A stretch of 21,908 bases of DNA. Source: Chloroflexota bacterium (GTDB lineage: Bacteria; Chloroflexota; Dehalococcoidia; Dehalococcoidales; RBG-16-60-22). This document shows positions 7,945 to 15,757 of the stretch, in pieces; the first letter of the stretch is position 1, and every line of letters begins with the position of its first letter. Below the pieces are notes generated by a model that worked only from the letters and a program-made list of their open reading frames with translations, was not told the DNA's origin and made no database searches. The position numbers were made by a program, and so were the translations under genes. The stretch lies in contig JACPQH010000079.1 in NCBI GenBank assembly GCA_016190585.1, positions 1 to 21,908 of the forward strand, written 5' to 3'.

Positions 7945-9174
7945 TCAGCCGGGGCCGGCCTTTATCAGCTTCTCGGCGTGTTCCAGCAGCAGGCCGGCCG
8001 TCTCGGGGGGCAGCTTCTTTACCTCGAGGAACATCCTGAGGGCGTCAAGCGGGGCTACCTGCTCGACGTTCAGGCTCCCCAGGCGGGTCCGCGCCTCCTG
8101 CCTGAGCCGGCGCGTGATGGAGAACCAGTGCGCTTCCCGGAGGGCGTGCCTTAGCTCGTGGTCCCGCAGGTAGCCGTTCATACCCGATGGCAGGTCGATG
8201 TTTACCCGCACGATGGCGCCGCCGGTCCCGGCGCCGTGCTCGGCGATCGACCGGAGCACGGTAGAAGTCGGGTCGAGGTCGTCGGGCTTGATCTCCATTT
8301 CGATTGTGAGGAAGCGGCGCCCGTCCAGGGGATGAAACTCGTAAGCGACCGGCCGCTTCCCAGGCGGGCCGTCCCCGATTTCCACCACGTAGTAACCTTT
8401 CTCATCTTTCTCTTCGCTGAAGTCGACACGCTCCAGGCTGCCGCAGTAGACCACCGGCGGCGACGCGCTCAACACCTGCTGTTTGTGAAGGTGCCCCAGG
8501 GCGACGTAGTCGAAGGCCGGGTTGGCGACGTTGCTAAGAAGGATGCCGTGCTCCAGGCCGATGGTCATGGAGCGCTCCGAGCCGGCCTGCCCCTGCGTCA
8601 CCCAGACATGGGCGGCCAGCACCGCGGGCAGGGCCGGGTCCAGCCTGGCGGCGCACGCCGTGACGGCATTCACCAGGGCTTCCTGGAGCTTCTGCTTGAT
8701 TTCTTCCAGGCTGAGGTTGCGGGCTTCCTCCCGGCCGAGCAGGGCGCTGCGCCTCAGCCAGGGCAAGGAAGCTACCTGGACAACACCGCTCGGCGTCGCT
8801 ATCCGGTAGACATCCGGCCTACCGGAGACGCAGACGTTCCTGACCGAGAGGGTGTCAAATATCTCGGTGGCGGTGGCGCGGCTGACGGCGTTAGGCAGGT
8901 CGTGGTTGCCGGTGAGCAGGAACACCGGGATGCCGGCGGCCGCCAGGCGGCCGATACGCCGGGCGAATTCCCGCTGCTGGGTCTGGGTGGGCTCGCGGGT
9001 CTTGTAGGCGTCGCCGCAGAAGAGCACCAGGTCGACCCGGTTGTCCAGGGCGTATTCGACCAGCCGGTCCAGCGCTGTTAAAAAATCGAGAAGGCGGGAG
9101 GAAAAGCCGGAGGGATCGGCGCGGCCGTAGGTCTCGACCCCCAGGTGAAGGTCGGCGAAGTGCAGGATCTTCAC
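7945..9174 (-). CDS. sbcD: SbcD/Mre11-family DNA repair exonuclease subunit
   Basis: 409 aa, the usual SbcD size. The calcineurin-like metallophosphoesterase motifs appear in order: DLHLG with D8 and H10, FCGD with D55, GNHD at 89-92, then AAHVW and ALGHLH for the last metal-binding histidines. These residues hold two Mn ions in Mre11/SbcD nucleases, which trim DNA ends and hairpins together with the SbcC/Rad50 ATPase. The start is GTG 9174, which shares GTGA with the stop of glyS, so the two genes are translationally coupled. No sbcC follows; the next gene downstream encodes a CBS protein. SbcC must be elsewhere, or this belongs to the stand-alone exonuclease group. The specific subgroup is uncertain. 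Confidence 0.88.
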   Translation of the reverse strand: MKILHFADLHLGVETYGRADPSGFSSRLLDFLTALDRLVEYALDNRVDLVLFCGDAYKTREPTQTQQREFARRIGRLAAAGIPVFLLTGNHDLPNAVSRATATEIFDTLSVRNVCVSGRPDVYRIATPSGVVQVASLPWLRRSALLGREEARNLSLEEIKQKLQEALVNAVTACAARLDPALPAVLAAHVWVTQGQAGSERSMTIGLEHGILLSNVANPAFDYVALGHLHKQQVLSASPPVVYCGSLERVDFSEEKDEKGYYVVEIGDGPPGKRPVAYEFHPLDGRRFLTIEMEIKPDDLDPTSTVLRSIAEHGAGTGGAIVRVNIDLPSGMNGYLRDHELRHALREAHWFSITRRLRQEARTRLGSLNVEQVAPLDALRMFLEVKKLPPETAGLLLEHAEKLIKAGPG

Positions 9175-10514
9175 CGGGACAGCGGCCTGGTCTGGATGGC
9201 CTCGCCGTTGAGCTTGGCCTGTAAAATCGGCTTAAGCTCGGCGATGGGCACGCGCACCTGGGTCATGCTGTCGCGGTCCCGGATGGTCGCCTGCTTGTCT
9301 TCCAGGGACTGGAAATCCACGGTAACGCAGAACGGCGTGCCTATCTCATCCTGGCGGCGGTAGCGCCGGCCGATGCTCTGACTGTCGTCGTACTGCGTCA
9401 TCCAGCCGGTGCGGAGGTCGGCGTGGACCTGTTTCGCCAGCTCGACGAGCGGCTCGCGGCGGCTCAGGGGCAGCACGGCCACCTTGACCGGCGCCAGCCG
9501 CGGGTGCAGGCGCAGCACCACGCGTATCTCGTCCTTGTCCGGCTCTTCTGCGTAAGCGTCGCACAGGAAGGCCAGCAGGGAGCGGTCGACGCCGGCGGAT
9601 GGCTCGATGACGCACGGCACGATATGCTGGTTGGTCTCCTCGTCCAGGTAGAGCAGCTTCTTGCCGCTATGCTCGGTGTGCTGGCGGAGGTCGAAATCCC
9701 CCCGGTTGGCCACGCCCTCGAGCTCAGCCCAGCCCATAGGGAAGAGGTAGTTGACATCGGCGCAGCGGCGGGCGTAGTGGGCCAGCTCTTCCTGCGCGTG
9801 CGGCCGTATCTTGAGGCGCTCCTTCTTCATGCCCAGGCCGAGGTACCAGTTCAAGCGCTGTTCCAGCCAGTAGTTGAACCACTCCTCGTCGGTGCCGGGC
9901 TTGACGAAGAACTCCAGCTCCATCTGCTCGAACTCGCGACTCCGGAAGATGAAGTTGCCGGTGGTAATCTCGTTGCGGAAGGACTTGCCTATCTGAGCGA
10001 TGCCGAAGGGCAGCTTCTTCCGGGTGGTGTTCACCACGTTCTGGAAGTTGACGAAGATGCCCTGGGCGGTCTCCGGCCGCAGGAACACGGTGCCGGCCTC
10101 GTCCTCGACCGGCCCCATGAAGGTCTTGAACATCAGGTTGAACATGTGCGGCTCGGTGAGGTCGCCGCCGCAGGTCGGGCAGAGCGTGGCGCCGAGCTCG
10201 TCGGCGCGGAAGCGCAGGTGGCAGCGCTTGCACTCGACCAGGGGGTCGGCGAACTGCCTGGTATGCCCGCTGGCCACCCAGACCTGGGGGTGCATCAGGA
10301 TGCTGGTGTCCAGGCCGACGACATCGCCGCGCTCCTGGATGATGCTGCGCCACCAGGCCTCCTTGATATTGCGCTTCAACTCGACGCCGAGCGGCCCGTA
10401 GTCCCAGCAGCTTGACAGCCCCCCGTAGATTTCGCTGCTCTGGAACACGAAGCCGCGCCGCTGGGCCAGCGACACGATCTTTTCCATGGTTATCGCGGGT
10501 TTTTCTTCAACCAT
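9171..10514 (-). CDS. glyS: glycyl-tRNA synthetase, dimeric class II type
   Basis: 447 aa, the single-chain alpha2 enzyme (often named glyQS) and not the alpha2beta2 GlyQ/GlyS pair. It charges tRNA-Gly with glycine and ATP in the cytoplasm. Visible marks: the N-terminal catalytic opening (RRGFVFQSSEIYGG...DYGPLG), a zinc ribbon C95xxC98...C112xxC115, the motif 2 core FRNE at 179-182, RSREFEQMELEFF, the motif 3 region EPSAGVDRSLLAFL, and a C-terminal anticodon-binding domain (VAVLPLSR...GTPFCVTVD). The ATG at 10514 gives the normal N-terminus, although its upstream sequence has only a weak ribosome-binding site. Its stop overlaps the start of the sbcD-like gene. Confidence 0.96.
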   Translation of the reverse strand: MVEEKPAITMEKIVSLAQRRGFVFQSSEIYGGLSSCWDYGPLGVELKRNIKEAWWRSIIQERGDVVGLDTSILMHPQVWVASGHTRQFADPLVECKRCHLRFRADELGATLCPTCGGDLTEPHMFNLMFKTFMGPVEDEAGTVFLRPETAQGIFVNFQNVVNTTRKKLPFGIAQIGKSFRNEITTGNFIFRSREFEQMELEFFVKPGTDEEWFNYWLEQRLNWYLGLGMKKERLKIRPHAQEELAHYARRCADVNYLFPMGWAELEGVANRGDFDLRQHTEHSGKKLLYLDEETNQHIVPCVIEPSAGVDRSLLAFLCDAYAEEPDKDEIRVVLRLHPRLAPVKVAVLPLSRREPLVELAKQVHADLRTGWMTQYDDSQSIGRRYRRQDEIGTPFCVTVDFQSLEDKQATIRDRDSMTQVRVPIAELKPILQAKLNGEAIQTRPLSR

Positions 10515-10550
10515 TTATCCGGTGTCCTGTTCGATATTAATATTGGGTGT

Positions 10551-10568
10551 CGGGTGAACCCTCACCCG
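10551..10568. other. GC-rich hairpin upstream of glyS
   Basis: CGGGTGA (10551-10557) pairs perfectly with TCACCCG (10562-10568) around a four-base loop, 37 bp before the glyS start. It would lie in the 5' leader of glyS if transcription starts further upstream. It lacks the T-box consensus, and no ORF covers it. Confidence 0.35.
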
Positions 10569-10644
10569 AACCGGGGCCGCTGCCCGTCCGGGCGTTGTGT
10601 CATCCTGAGACTTTATGATTAGATTAAGGAGCTTCAAATATTTC

Positions 10645-10716
10645 TTCTCCCTTCGGGAGTGGATTTAGGGTGAGGGCGTTGAGCCCTCCTCCTGGCCTTC
10701 TCCCGAAGGGAGAAGG
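10645..10716. repeat. TTCTCCC/GGGAGAA palindromic repeat upstream of glyS
   Basis: It contains a perfect 9-bp stem, CCTTCTCCC (10696-10704) with GGGAGAAGG (10708-10716), around GAA, and a smaller hairpin CTCCC-TTC-GGGAG at 10648-10659. Reading the minus strand, CCCTCACCCTAA followed by CTCCC-GAAGGGAGAAG resembles a dispersed repeat common in bacterial and metagenomic contigs. The gap 10515-10807 between glyS and the DUF1648 gene holds this repeat, the hairpin at 10551-10568 and a stub GTCATCCTGAGA at 10599-10610. I see no gene there. Confidence 0.55.
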
Positions 10717-10807
10717 GACGCGACTGCCAATTCTCCACAAACTCTCGGCGCGACATTTTCCCGGCAGTCCCGGCTTCGCCCTGGTAAAGTCTTTAGACGG
10801 CCCCGTA

Positions 10808-11332
10808 CTATTTCTGCGAGACAACCGGGTTGCTCCTCGAAGCCTGCCGCGCCGGGGAATACCAGACCCGCCGCAGCGCCAGGACGAAGTAGACGCCCAG
10901 GGCGATAACGCCGAGCGCCATAACAGCAAGGGCGGCCGGCAGCAGCGCTATCACGTGCGTCAGATACGCGTTGTAGGTGAAAATGTCCAGCATCACCAGG
11001 CCCAGTATGGCCTGCGGCAGGACGAACATGTTGCCCATGACGGCGAGCAGGGGCTTAACGGTCTCGCCGTCTATTTTAGGGAAACGCCGGCTGAGCCGGG
11101 TGACCAGCCCGACGACGCCCAGCGCCGCCAGGGCGAAGATGACCTGCGGCGCCAGCAGCCAGGCGGTGACTGTCTCCCGCCCCGCCCATTTGTCCGGGGA
11201 ACCATCCACGAAATAGTAGGCGATATTTGCCGGGAGCCGCGAATAGAAGTAGATTACCGCCGCCAGCACCAGCGCCAGCAAGGCGAAGGGCCACGCGATG
11301 TAGGCGAAACGGAAGCTGACTCGCTTGATCAA
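10808..11332 (-). CDS. DUF1648-type membrane protein
   Basis: About 174 aa from the chosen start. The first TM helix is followed by a segment with the DUF1648 pattern (LPANIAYYFVDGSPDKWAGRE, with a W-G pair after a DG...PD turn). Three more hydrophobic helices follow, at about 50-75, 96-120 and 125-150. DUF1648 occurs at the N-terminus of SdpI-like immunity and membrane proteins, but the SdpI C-terminal domain is not recognisable here. The function is unknown. The start is uncertain: TTG 11332 has GGTGA seven bases upstream, while TTG 11365 would add 11 residues but lacks a ribosome-binding site. A poly-basic end (SPARQASRSNPVVSQK) finishes the protein. Confidence 0.75.
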   Translation of the reverse strand: MIKRVSFRFAYIAWPFALLALVLAAVIYFYSRLPANIAYYFVDGSPDKWAGRETVTAWLLAPQVIFALAALGVVGLVTRLSRRFPKIDGETVKPLLAVMGNMFVLPQAILGLVMLDIFTYNAYLTHVIALLPAALAVMALGVIALGVYFVLALRRVWYSPARQASRSNPVVSQK

Positions 11333-11398
11333 AGAGTGTTCACCGATATAAATAAAAATTAGCAACTTTGAACTGAGAAGTCAAAGGCGGCTCGGGAA

Positions 11399-11482
11399 TC
11401 GCTGATGGTCTCCCGGCAAGCTCGTCCATGCGGGCGAAAGTCCAGGGCAGGGCTGTGACGCAGTAAAGAGGCAGACCAGCGA
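11399..11482. other. candidate structured RNA or DNA element, unassigned
   Basis: A closing stem is visible on the plus strand. TCGCT (11399-11403) pairs with AGCGA (11478-11482), and after a GAT bulge GGTCT (11407-11411) pairs with AGACC (11473-11477). Inside is GGGC-GAAA-GTCC (11432-11443), a GNRA-tetraloop hairpin, and CTG...CAG (11453-11463). This is more nested pairing than I would expect from a spacer. The gap 11333-11518 encodes no protein. It matches no riboswitch or ncRNA family I can name with confidence. The strand is unknown. Confidence 0.25.
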
Positions 11483-11518
11483 CCCCGGTTCTCGCGACAG
11501 TCATGCGGCCGTATACCG

Positions 11519-11752
11519 CTACATGCCGCAGGTCGAACAGCTACTGGAGCTGCAGCTACCGCAGAAGCTGCCCGTCCCGGCCACCGGTGTGGACTCCCCC
11601 GAACCGCTCCGGGAAAAGGAGGCGAAAGTAGAAAACTTCCGCGAGGCGCCGGCGTGGCACCTGGGGCAGGCAGCGCCGTCCGCCTGGCCCGCCCGGTGGA
11701 GCACCTCGAACTTGCAGCCGCACTCCGTGCAGATATATTCGTAAATGGGCAT
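11519..11752 (-). CDS. FmdB-family zinc ribbon protein
   Basis: 77 aa. The family opening MPIYEYICTECG is present, and the zinc-binding pairs are C8xxC11 and C29xxC32. The tail is Ser/Gly-rich and ends with two further pairs, C64xxC67 and C72xxC75, as in the long-tail FmdB group of anaerobes, so a second metal site is possible. FmdB proteins were first linked to formamidase/acetamidase regulation, but most members have no proven role. The start ATG 11752 has GAGGAAG upstream. A sigma-70-like promoter lies at 11770-11798. Confidence 0.92.
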   Translation of the reverse strand: MPIYEYICTECGCKFEVLHRAGQADGAACPRCHAGASRKFSTFASFSRSGSGESTPVAGTGSFCGSCSSSSCSTCGM

Positions 11753-11769
11753 TTTTCTTCCTCAATTAT

Positions 11770-11798
11770 ATTAAATCACTTCGCGGAAAACGGGTCAA
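11770..11798 (-). promoter_or_regulatory. candidate promoter of the FmdB gene
   Basis: The minus strand reads TTGACC (11798-11793), 17 bp, TTTAAT (11775-11770). A TATAAT at 11770-11765 is an alternative -10 without a well-placed -35. Both put the transcript start within about 15 nt of the start codon. Confidence 0.4.
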
Positions 11799-11839
11799 GA
11801 TTAGGGCCGGCCGTTCCGCAACTGTCCCGCCGGGTATTG

Positions 11840-11845
11840 TATAAT
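11840..11845 (+). promoter_or_regulatory. -10 box upstream of treZ
   Basis: A perfect TATAAT stands 37 bp before the treZ start. No convincing -35 is present at 16-18 bp. It is divergent from the FmdB promoter, about 40 bp away. Confidence 0.4.
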
Positions 11846-11882
11846 TTAAGAGGTCCTCACGATAAACCTGCAGGTGTGTGAA

Positions 11883-13736
11883 ATGAAACCAGCCAGACGA
11901 TTTCCCATCGGGGCCGAGCTTGTGCCGGGCGGCGCTCATTTCCGTGTCTGGGCGCCCAGGCGCCGCGCCGTCCAGGTGGTGCTGGAGAAAAACGTCTCTG
12001 ACCTGTCCCCGGAGGGGGACGGCTACTTCTCCGGCCTCGCGCCCGGCGTGAAGGACGGCGACCGCTACCGTCTCCGGCTTGACGGCGGCGAGGCGTTTCC
12101 CGACCCGGCGTCGCGCTTCCAGCCGGAAGGCCCCCTCGGCCCCTCGCAGGTGGTTGACCCTGACCGCTTCCCCTGGACGGACGGCGCCTGGCCCGGGCTC
12201 AAGCTCGAAGGCCAGGTCATCTACGAGATGCATATCGGCACGTTCGCCGGTGAGGGCACCTTCCAGGCCGCCGCCGAGCAGCTCCCCACCCTGGCTGACG
12301 ACGGTATCACCGCCGTGGAGGTCATGCCGGTCAACGAGTTCGCCGGCCGGTTCGGCTGGGGCTATGATGGCGTCGACCTGTACGCGCCTACCCGGCTGTA
12401 CGGCGGGCCGGACGATTTCCGCCGCTTCGTCGACCGGGCGCACGCGCTGGGGCTCGGCGTGATACTGGATGTCGTTTATAACCACCTGGGGCCGGTGGGC
12501 AACTTCCTCAAGCAGTTCTCCGGGGCCTATTTTACCGACCGCTACGAGAACGACTGGGGCGAGGCCGTCAACTTCGATGGCGAGGACTCGGGACCGGTGC
12601 GCGAATTTTTTTTCGAGAACGCCGCCTATTGGATACAGGAGTATCACATCGACGGCCTGCGGCTTGACGCCACCCACGCCATCTATGACACCTCCCCCAC
12701 CCATATCGTGGCCGATATCAGCCGCCGCGCCCGCGAAGCCGCCGGGAAGCGCCCGGTCATTGTCATCGCGGAGAACGAGAGCCAGCAGGCCTACATGGCC
12801 TGGCCCCTGGACAAGGGCGGCTACGGCGTCGACGCCCTCTGGAACGACGATTTTCATCACGCCGCACGTGTGGCCCTGACAGGGCACAGCACCGGCTACT
12901 ACTCGGATTACCGCGGCCGCCCGCAGGAGCTCATCTCCGCCGTCAAGCGGGGCTATATTTACCAGGGCCAGTGCTATAGCTGGCAGAACAAGCGTCGCGG
13001 CACGCCGGCCCTAGGGCTAAAGCCGGCGACCTTTGTGCTTTGTATCCAGAACCATGACCAGATAGCCAACTCAGCCAACGGCCAGCGCATCCACCAGATG
13101 ACCATCCCCGGGCGCTGCCGCGCCATGACCGCCTTGCTCCTGCTGGCGCCGGGCACGCCGATGCTCTTCCAGGGACAGGAGTTCGCCGCTTCCAGTCCCT
13201 TTCTCTACTTCTCGGACGTCGCGCCGGAGCTCGCCCCGGTTATCCGGGAAGGCCGCGCCAGGTTCCTGAGCCAGTTCCCCAACCTGGCCGCGCCCGAGAT
13301 GAAGGACTGGTTTACCGACCCCGCCAGTCCCGCAGCATTCGAGAGGTGCAAGCTGGCCTTTTCCGAGCGCGTTACCCATGCCGCGGTCTACCGGATGCAT
13401 CGCGACCTTCTCAGGATGCGCCGGGAAGACCCGGTGTTCTCCCGCCAGACGGGCGAACTTGACGGCGCGGTGCTCGGCGCTTCGGCCTTCGTGCTGCGGT
13501 TCTTCGCCCCGGAAGGGGACCGGCTCCTGCTAATCAACTTGGCCGGCGACCTGCGCCTGGACCCGGCGCCGGAGCCCCTGCTGGCGCCGCCGGAGGGCCG
13601 CCTCTGGGAGATGATGTGGTCAAGCGAAGACCCCCGCTACGGCGGCAGCGGCACGCCGCCCCCGGAAGGCCCCCGCAACTGGTTTTTAACCGGGGAGTCC
13701 GCCCTGGTGATGCGGGCGGCGGAACCTCATGGATAG
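11883..13736 (+). CDS. treZ: malto-oligosyltrehalose trehalohydrolase (GH13)
   Basis: 617 aa. An N-terminal CBM48/early-set domain (about 1-95, AHFRVWAPRRRAVQVVL) precedes the GH13 barrel. Catalytic residues in family positions are the nucleophile D262 in GLRLDATHAI, the acid/base E297 in VIAENES, and D392 in QNHDQIAN. DVVYNHLGP is GH13 region I. PMLFQGQEFAASSPFLYFSD and the ARFLSQFP segment are typical of TreZ rather than the branching enzyme GlgB. TreZ releases trehalose from maltooligosyltrehalose made by TreY, but no treY is present in the window. The next gene, overlapping by 8 nt, is a glycogen-debranching enzyme, so an alpha-glucan or glycogen breakdown pair is likely. ATG 11883 is chosen over GTG 11874 because AGGTG lies at a proper distance. 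Other GH13 activity on glucans cannot be excluded. Confidence 0.85.
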   Translation: MKPARRFPIGAELVPGGAHFRVWAPRRRAVQVVLEKNVSDLSPEGDGYFSGLAPGVKDGDRYRLRLDGGEAFPDPASRFQPEGPLGPSQVVDPDRFPWTDGAWPGLKLEGQVIYEMHIGTFAGEGTFQAAAEQLPTLADDGITAVEVMPVNEFAGRFGWGYDGVDLYAPTRLYGGPDDFRRFVDRAHALGLGVILDVVYNHLGPVGNFLKQFSGAYFTDRYENDWGEAVNFDGEDSGPVREFFFENAAYWIQEYHIDGLRLDATHAIYDTSPTHIVADISRRAREAAGKRPVIVIAENESQQAYMAWPLDKGGYGVDALWNDDFHHAARVALTGHSTGYYSDYRGRPQELISAVKRGYIYQGQCYSWQNKRRGTPALGLKPATFVLCIQNHDQIANSANGQRIHQMTIPGRCRAMTALLLLAPGTPMLFQGQEFAASSPFLYFSDVAPELAPVIREGRARFLSQFPNLAAPEMKDWFTDPASPAAFERCKLAFSERVTHAAVYRMHRDLLRMRREDPVFSRQTGELDGAVLGASAFVLRFFAPEGDRLLLINLAGDLRLDPAPEPLLAPPEGRLWEMMWSSEDPRYGGSGTPPPEGPRNWFLTGESALVMRAAEPHG

Positions 13737-15756
13737 CCCGGTACGCGCGGTAACCTGCGCCGACAGCGCGAGCCAGGATGTCACCCTGGAAAGCGAGTGG
13801 CTGGTCGCCAACGGGCTGGGCGGCTACGCTTCCGGGACGGTGTGCGGTATTAATACGCGGCGCTATCACGGACTGTTGATCGCCGCCCTGCCCGACCCCC
13901 ACGGCCGGATGGTCATCTTCGACGGACTGGTCGAATCCCTGGTCTTCCCCGATGGCCGCCGGGTGCGCCTGACCGCGGAAGAGAGAGAAAGCTGCGCTCT
14001 GCAAATGCACGGCGCCTGCTTTATCCGGGATTTCCAGCTTCGCGCCGGCCTGCCGGCCTGGCGCTTCCAGGTGGGCAGCGCCGCTCTCGGCAAGCGCGTG
14101 CTGCTGCGCCACCGGCAGAACACCGTCCAGATCGTTTACCAGCTATTGGCCGCGGACGGCCCGGTGACGCTGGAGCTGCGGCCTGCCTGCCATTTCCGGC
14201 CGCATCAGGACGCCGTATCCCGGCTGGCGACGCCCTATACCCTGAACGTCGCCCCGGACCATTACGCCATCGCCGCCGGCCCTGATGAGCCCGTGCTAAG
14301 ACTCTTCCTTTACGGCGAGCGGGCCCGCTTCGTTATCGAGAGCACGCGCATTGAGGAGGCCATTTACCGGCAAGAAGAGGCCCGGGGGTATCCCTCGCGG
14401 GGCGACTTGTGGAGTCCCGGCTTCTTTCAGATCGAGCTAACGCCCGGCCAGGAAGTGACCCTGGTAGGCTCCACGGAGTCGCCGGAAACCATACGCGTGC
14501 TGCCGCCGGCGGATGCGCTCGCCTGCGAGACGGAGCGGCGCGAGCTCCTGCTGGGCGCCACCCTTTCCGGCGAGCCTGAGGCGAAGGAGCTGACGCTGGC
14601 CGCCGATCAGTTCATTATCATGCCCGCCGGACGGGTCCAGGATACGGTACGCATACGGGCCAGCGGTGACGAGGTGCGCACCGTTATCGCCGGCTATCAC
14701 TGGTTTACCGATTGGGGGCGCGATACCATGATCAGTCTCGAGGGACTGGGCCTGGTAACGGGGCGGTACACCGAGGCCGGCTGGATCCTGCGCACTTTCG
14801 CCTACTATATTGCCGACGGCCTGATACCCAACATGTTCCCGGAGTCGGAGGCTGAAGGCGTCTATAACGCCGCCGACGCCACCCTCTGGTATTTTCATGC
14901 CATCGACCGCTATCTCACCTACACCGGCGACCGCGCCACGCTCAGGTTGCTGCTGCCCAGGCTATTGGAGATTGTCGAGCGCCACCTTCAAGGGACCCGC
15001 TTCGGCATCGGTGTCGACCCCGGGGACGGCCTGCTGCGCGCGGGGGCGCGGGGCTATGCGCTCACCTGGATGGACGCCAAGGTGGGCGACTGGGTGGTGA
15101 CGCCGCGCCGGGGCAAGCCTGTCGAGATCAACGCCCTGTGGTACAACGCCCTGCGCCTGCTCGAAGGCTGGGTCAGGGAGGAGCGGGGAGAGGCGGAAGC
15201 CCGCTTTCTCGCCGGGCACGCCGAAAGAGCGCGGGAGTCGTTCAACCGCCGTTTCTGGAACCCCGAAGGCGGCTACCTTTATGACGTTATCGACGGCGAA
15301 AACGGGGACGACCCCGCCTGCCGCCCCAACCAGGTGCTGGCCGTATCGCTCCCCCACCCCGTCCTCGAGCCTGAGCGCTGGCGTCCGGTGCTTGATATCG
15401 TCACCGACAGGCTGCTCACCCCCGTAGGGCTCCGGTCGCTCGCGCCGGGACACCCGGACTACAAGCCGCAGTACTTCGGAGACGTCCGGGCCCGTGACGC
15501 CGCCTACCACCAGGGCACGGTATGGGCCTGGCTGATCGGCCCTTACATCGACGCCTGGCTCAAGCTGCACCCGGACAACCCCGCCGGTGCGCGCCGCTTA
15601 CTGGGAGGCCTGGTAAGACACCTGAACGATGCCTGCCTCGGCTCGATAAGCGAGGTCTTCGACGCCGAGCCGCCCTTCACCCCGAGGGGCTGCATCGCCC
15701 AGGCCTGGTCGGTGGCCGAGGTGCTGCGCTGCTGGCACAAGACCCGGCCGGCCTAG
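13729..15756 (+). CDS. glycogen debranching enzyme (amylo-alpha-1,6-glucosidase)
   Basis: 675 aa, the compact bacterial/archaeal debranching enzyme. The N-terminal GDE_N beta-sandwich (about 1-260) has the hallmark EWLVANGLGGYASGTVCGINTRRYHG. The C-terminal (alpha/alpha)6 GH133-type catalytic domain has DWGRDTMISLEGL, EINALWYNALRLL, YHQGTVWAWLIGPY and the final GSISEVFDAEPPFTPRGCIAQAWSVAEVLR, where acidic catalytic residues sit. It removes alpha-1,6-linked glucose at glycogen branch stubs. ATG 13729 lies inside the end of treZ (8-nt overlap), so the two are one operon. The stop is one base from the stop of the convergent ABC permease gene, leaving no room for a separate terminator. Confidence 0.93.
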   Translation: MDSPVRAVTCADSASQDVTLESEWLVANGLGGYASGTVCGINTRRYHGLLIAALPDPHGRMVIFDGLVESLVFPDGRRVRLTAEERESCALQMHGACFIRDFQLRAGLPAWRFQVGSAALGKRVLLRHRQNTVQIVYQLLAADGPVTLELRPACHFRPHQDAVSRLATPYTLNVAPDHYAIAAGPDEPVLRLFLYGERARFVIESTRIEEAIYRQEEARGYPSRGDLWSPGFFQIELTPGQEVTLVGSTESPETIRVLPPADALACETERRELLLGATLSGEPEAKELTLAADQFIIMPAGRVQDTVRIRASGDEVRTVIAGYHWFTDWGRDTMISLEGLGLVTGRYTEAGWILRTFAYYIADGLIPNMFPESEAEGVYNAADATLWYFHAIDRYLTYTGDRATLRLLLPRLLEIVERHLQGTRFGIGVDPGDGLLRAGARGYALTWMDAKVGDWVVTPRRGKPVEINALWYNALRLLEGWVREERGEAEARFLAGHAERARESFNRRFWNPEGGYLYDVIDGENGDDPACRPNQVLAVSLPHPVLEPERWRPVLDIVTDRLLTPVGLRSLAPGHPDYKPQYFGDVRARDAAYHQGTVWAWLIGPYIDAWLKLHPDNPAGARRLLGGLVRHLNDACLGSISEVFDAEPPFTPRGCIAQAWSVAEVLRCWHKTRPA

Positions 15757-15757
15757 A

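Noticed and set aside
6171..10415. Long plus-strand open frames (6171-7049, 8158-9081, 9423-10415)
   Set aside because: Each lies opposite a well-supported minus-strand gene, has low-complexity composition and lacks a ribosome-binding site.
10515..10640. T-box leader for glyS
   Set aside because: No T-box consensus (AGGGTGGNACCGCG) or specifier-loop layout was found upstream on the minus strand.
10624..10929. 101-aa minus-strand ORF
   Set aside because: It runs through a palindromic repeat and the end of the DUF1648 gene in another frame, so it is a shadow.
11396..11518. Cobalamin riboswitch or RNase P RNA
   Set aside because: Fragments resemble each (GAAAGTCC, GGGCAGGG, GACGCAG), but the conserved cores are incomplete. 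RNase P would need about 350 nt, which would collide with the FmdB gene.
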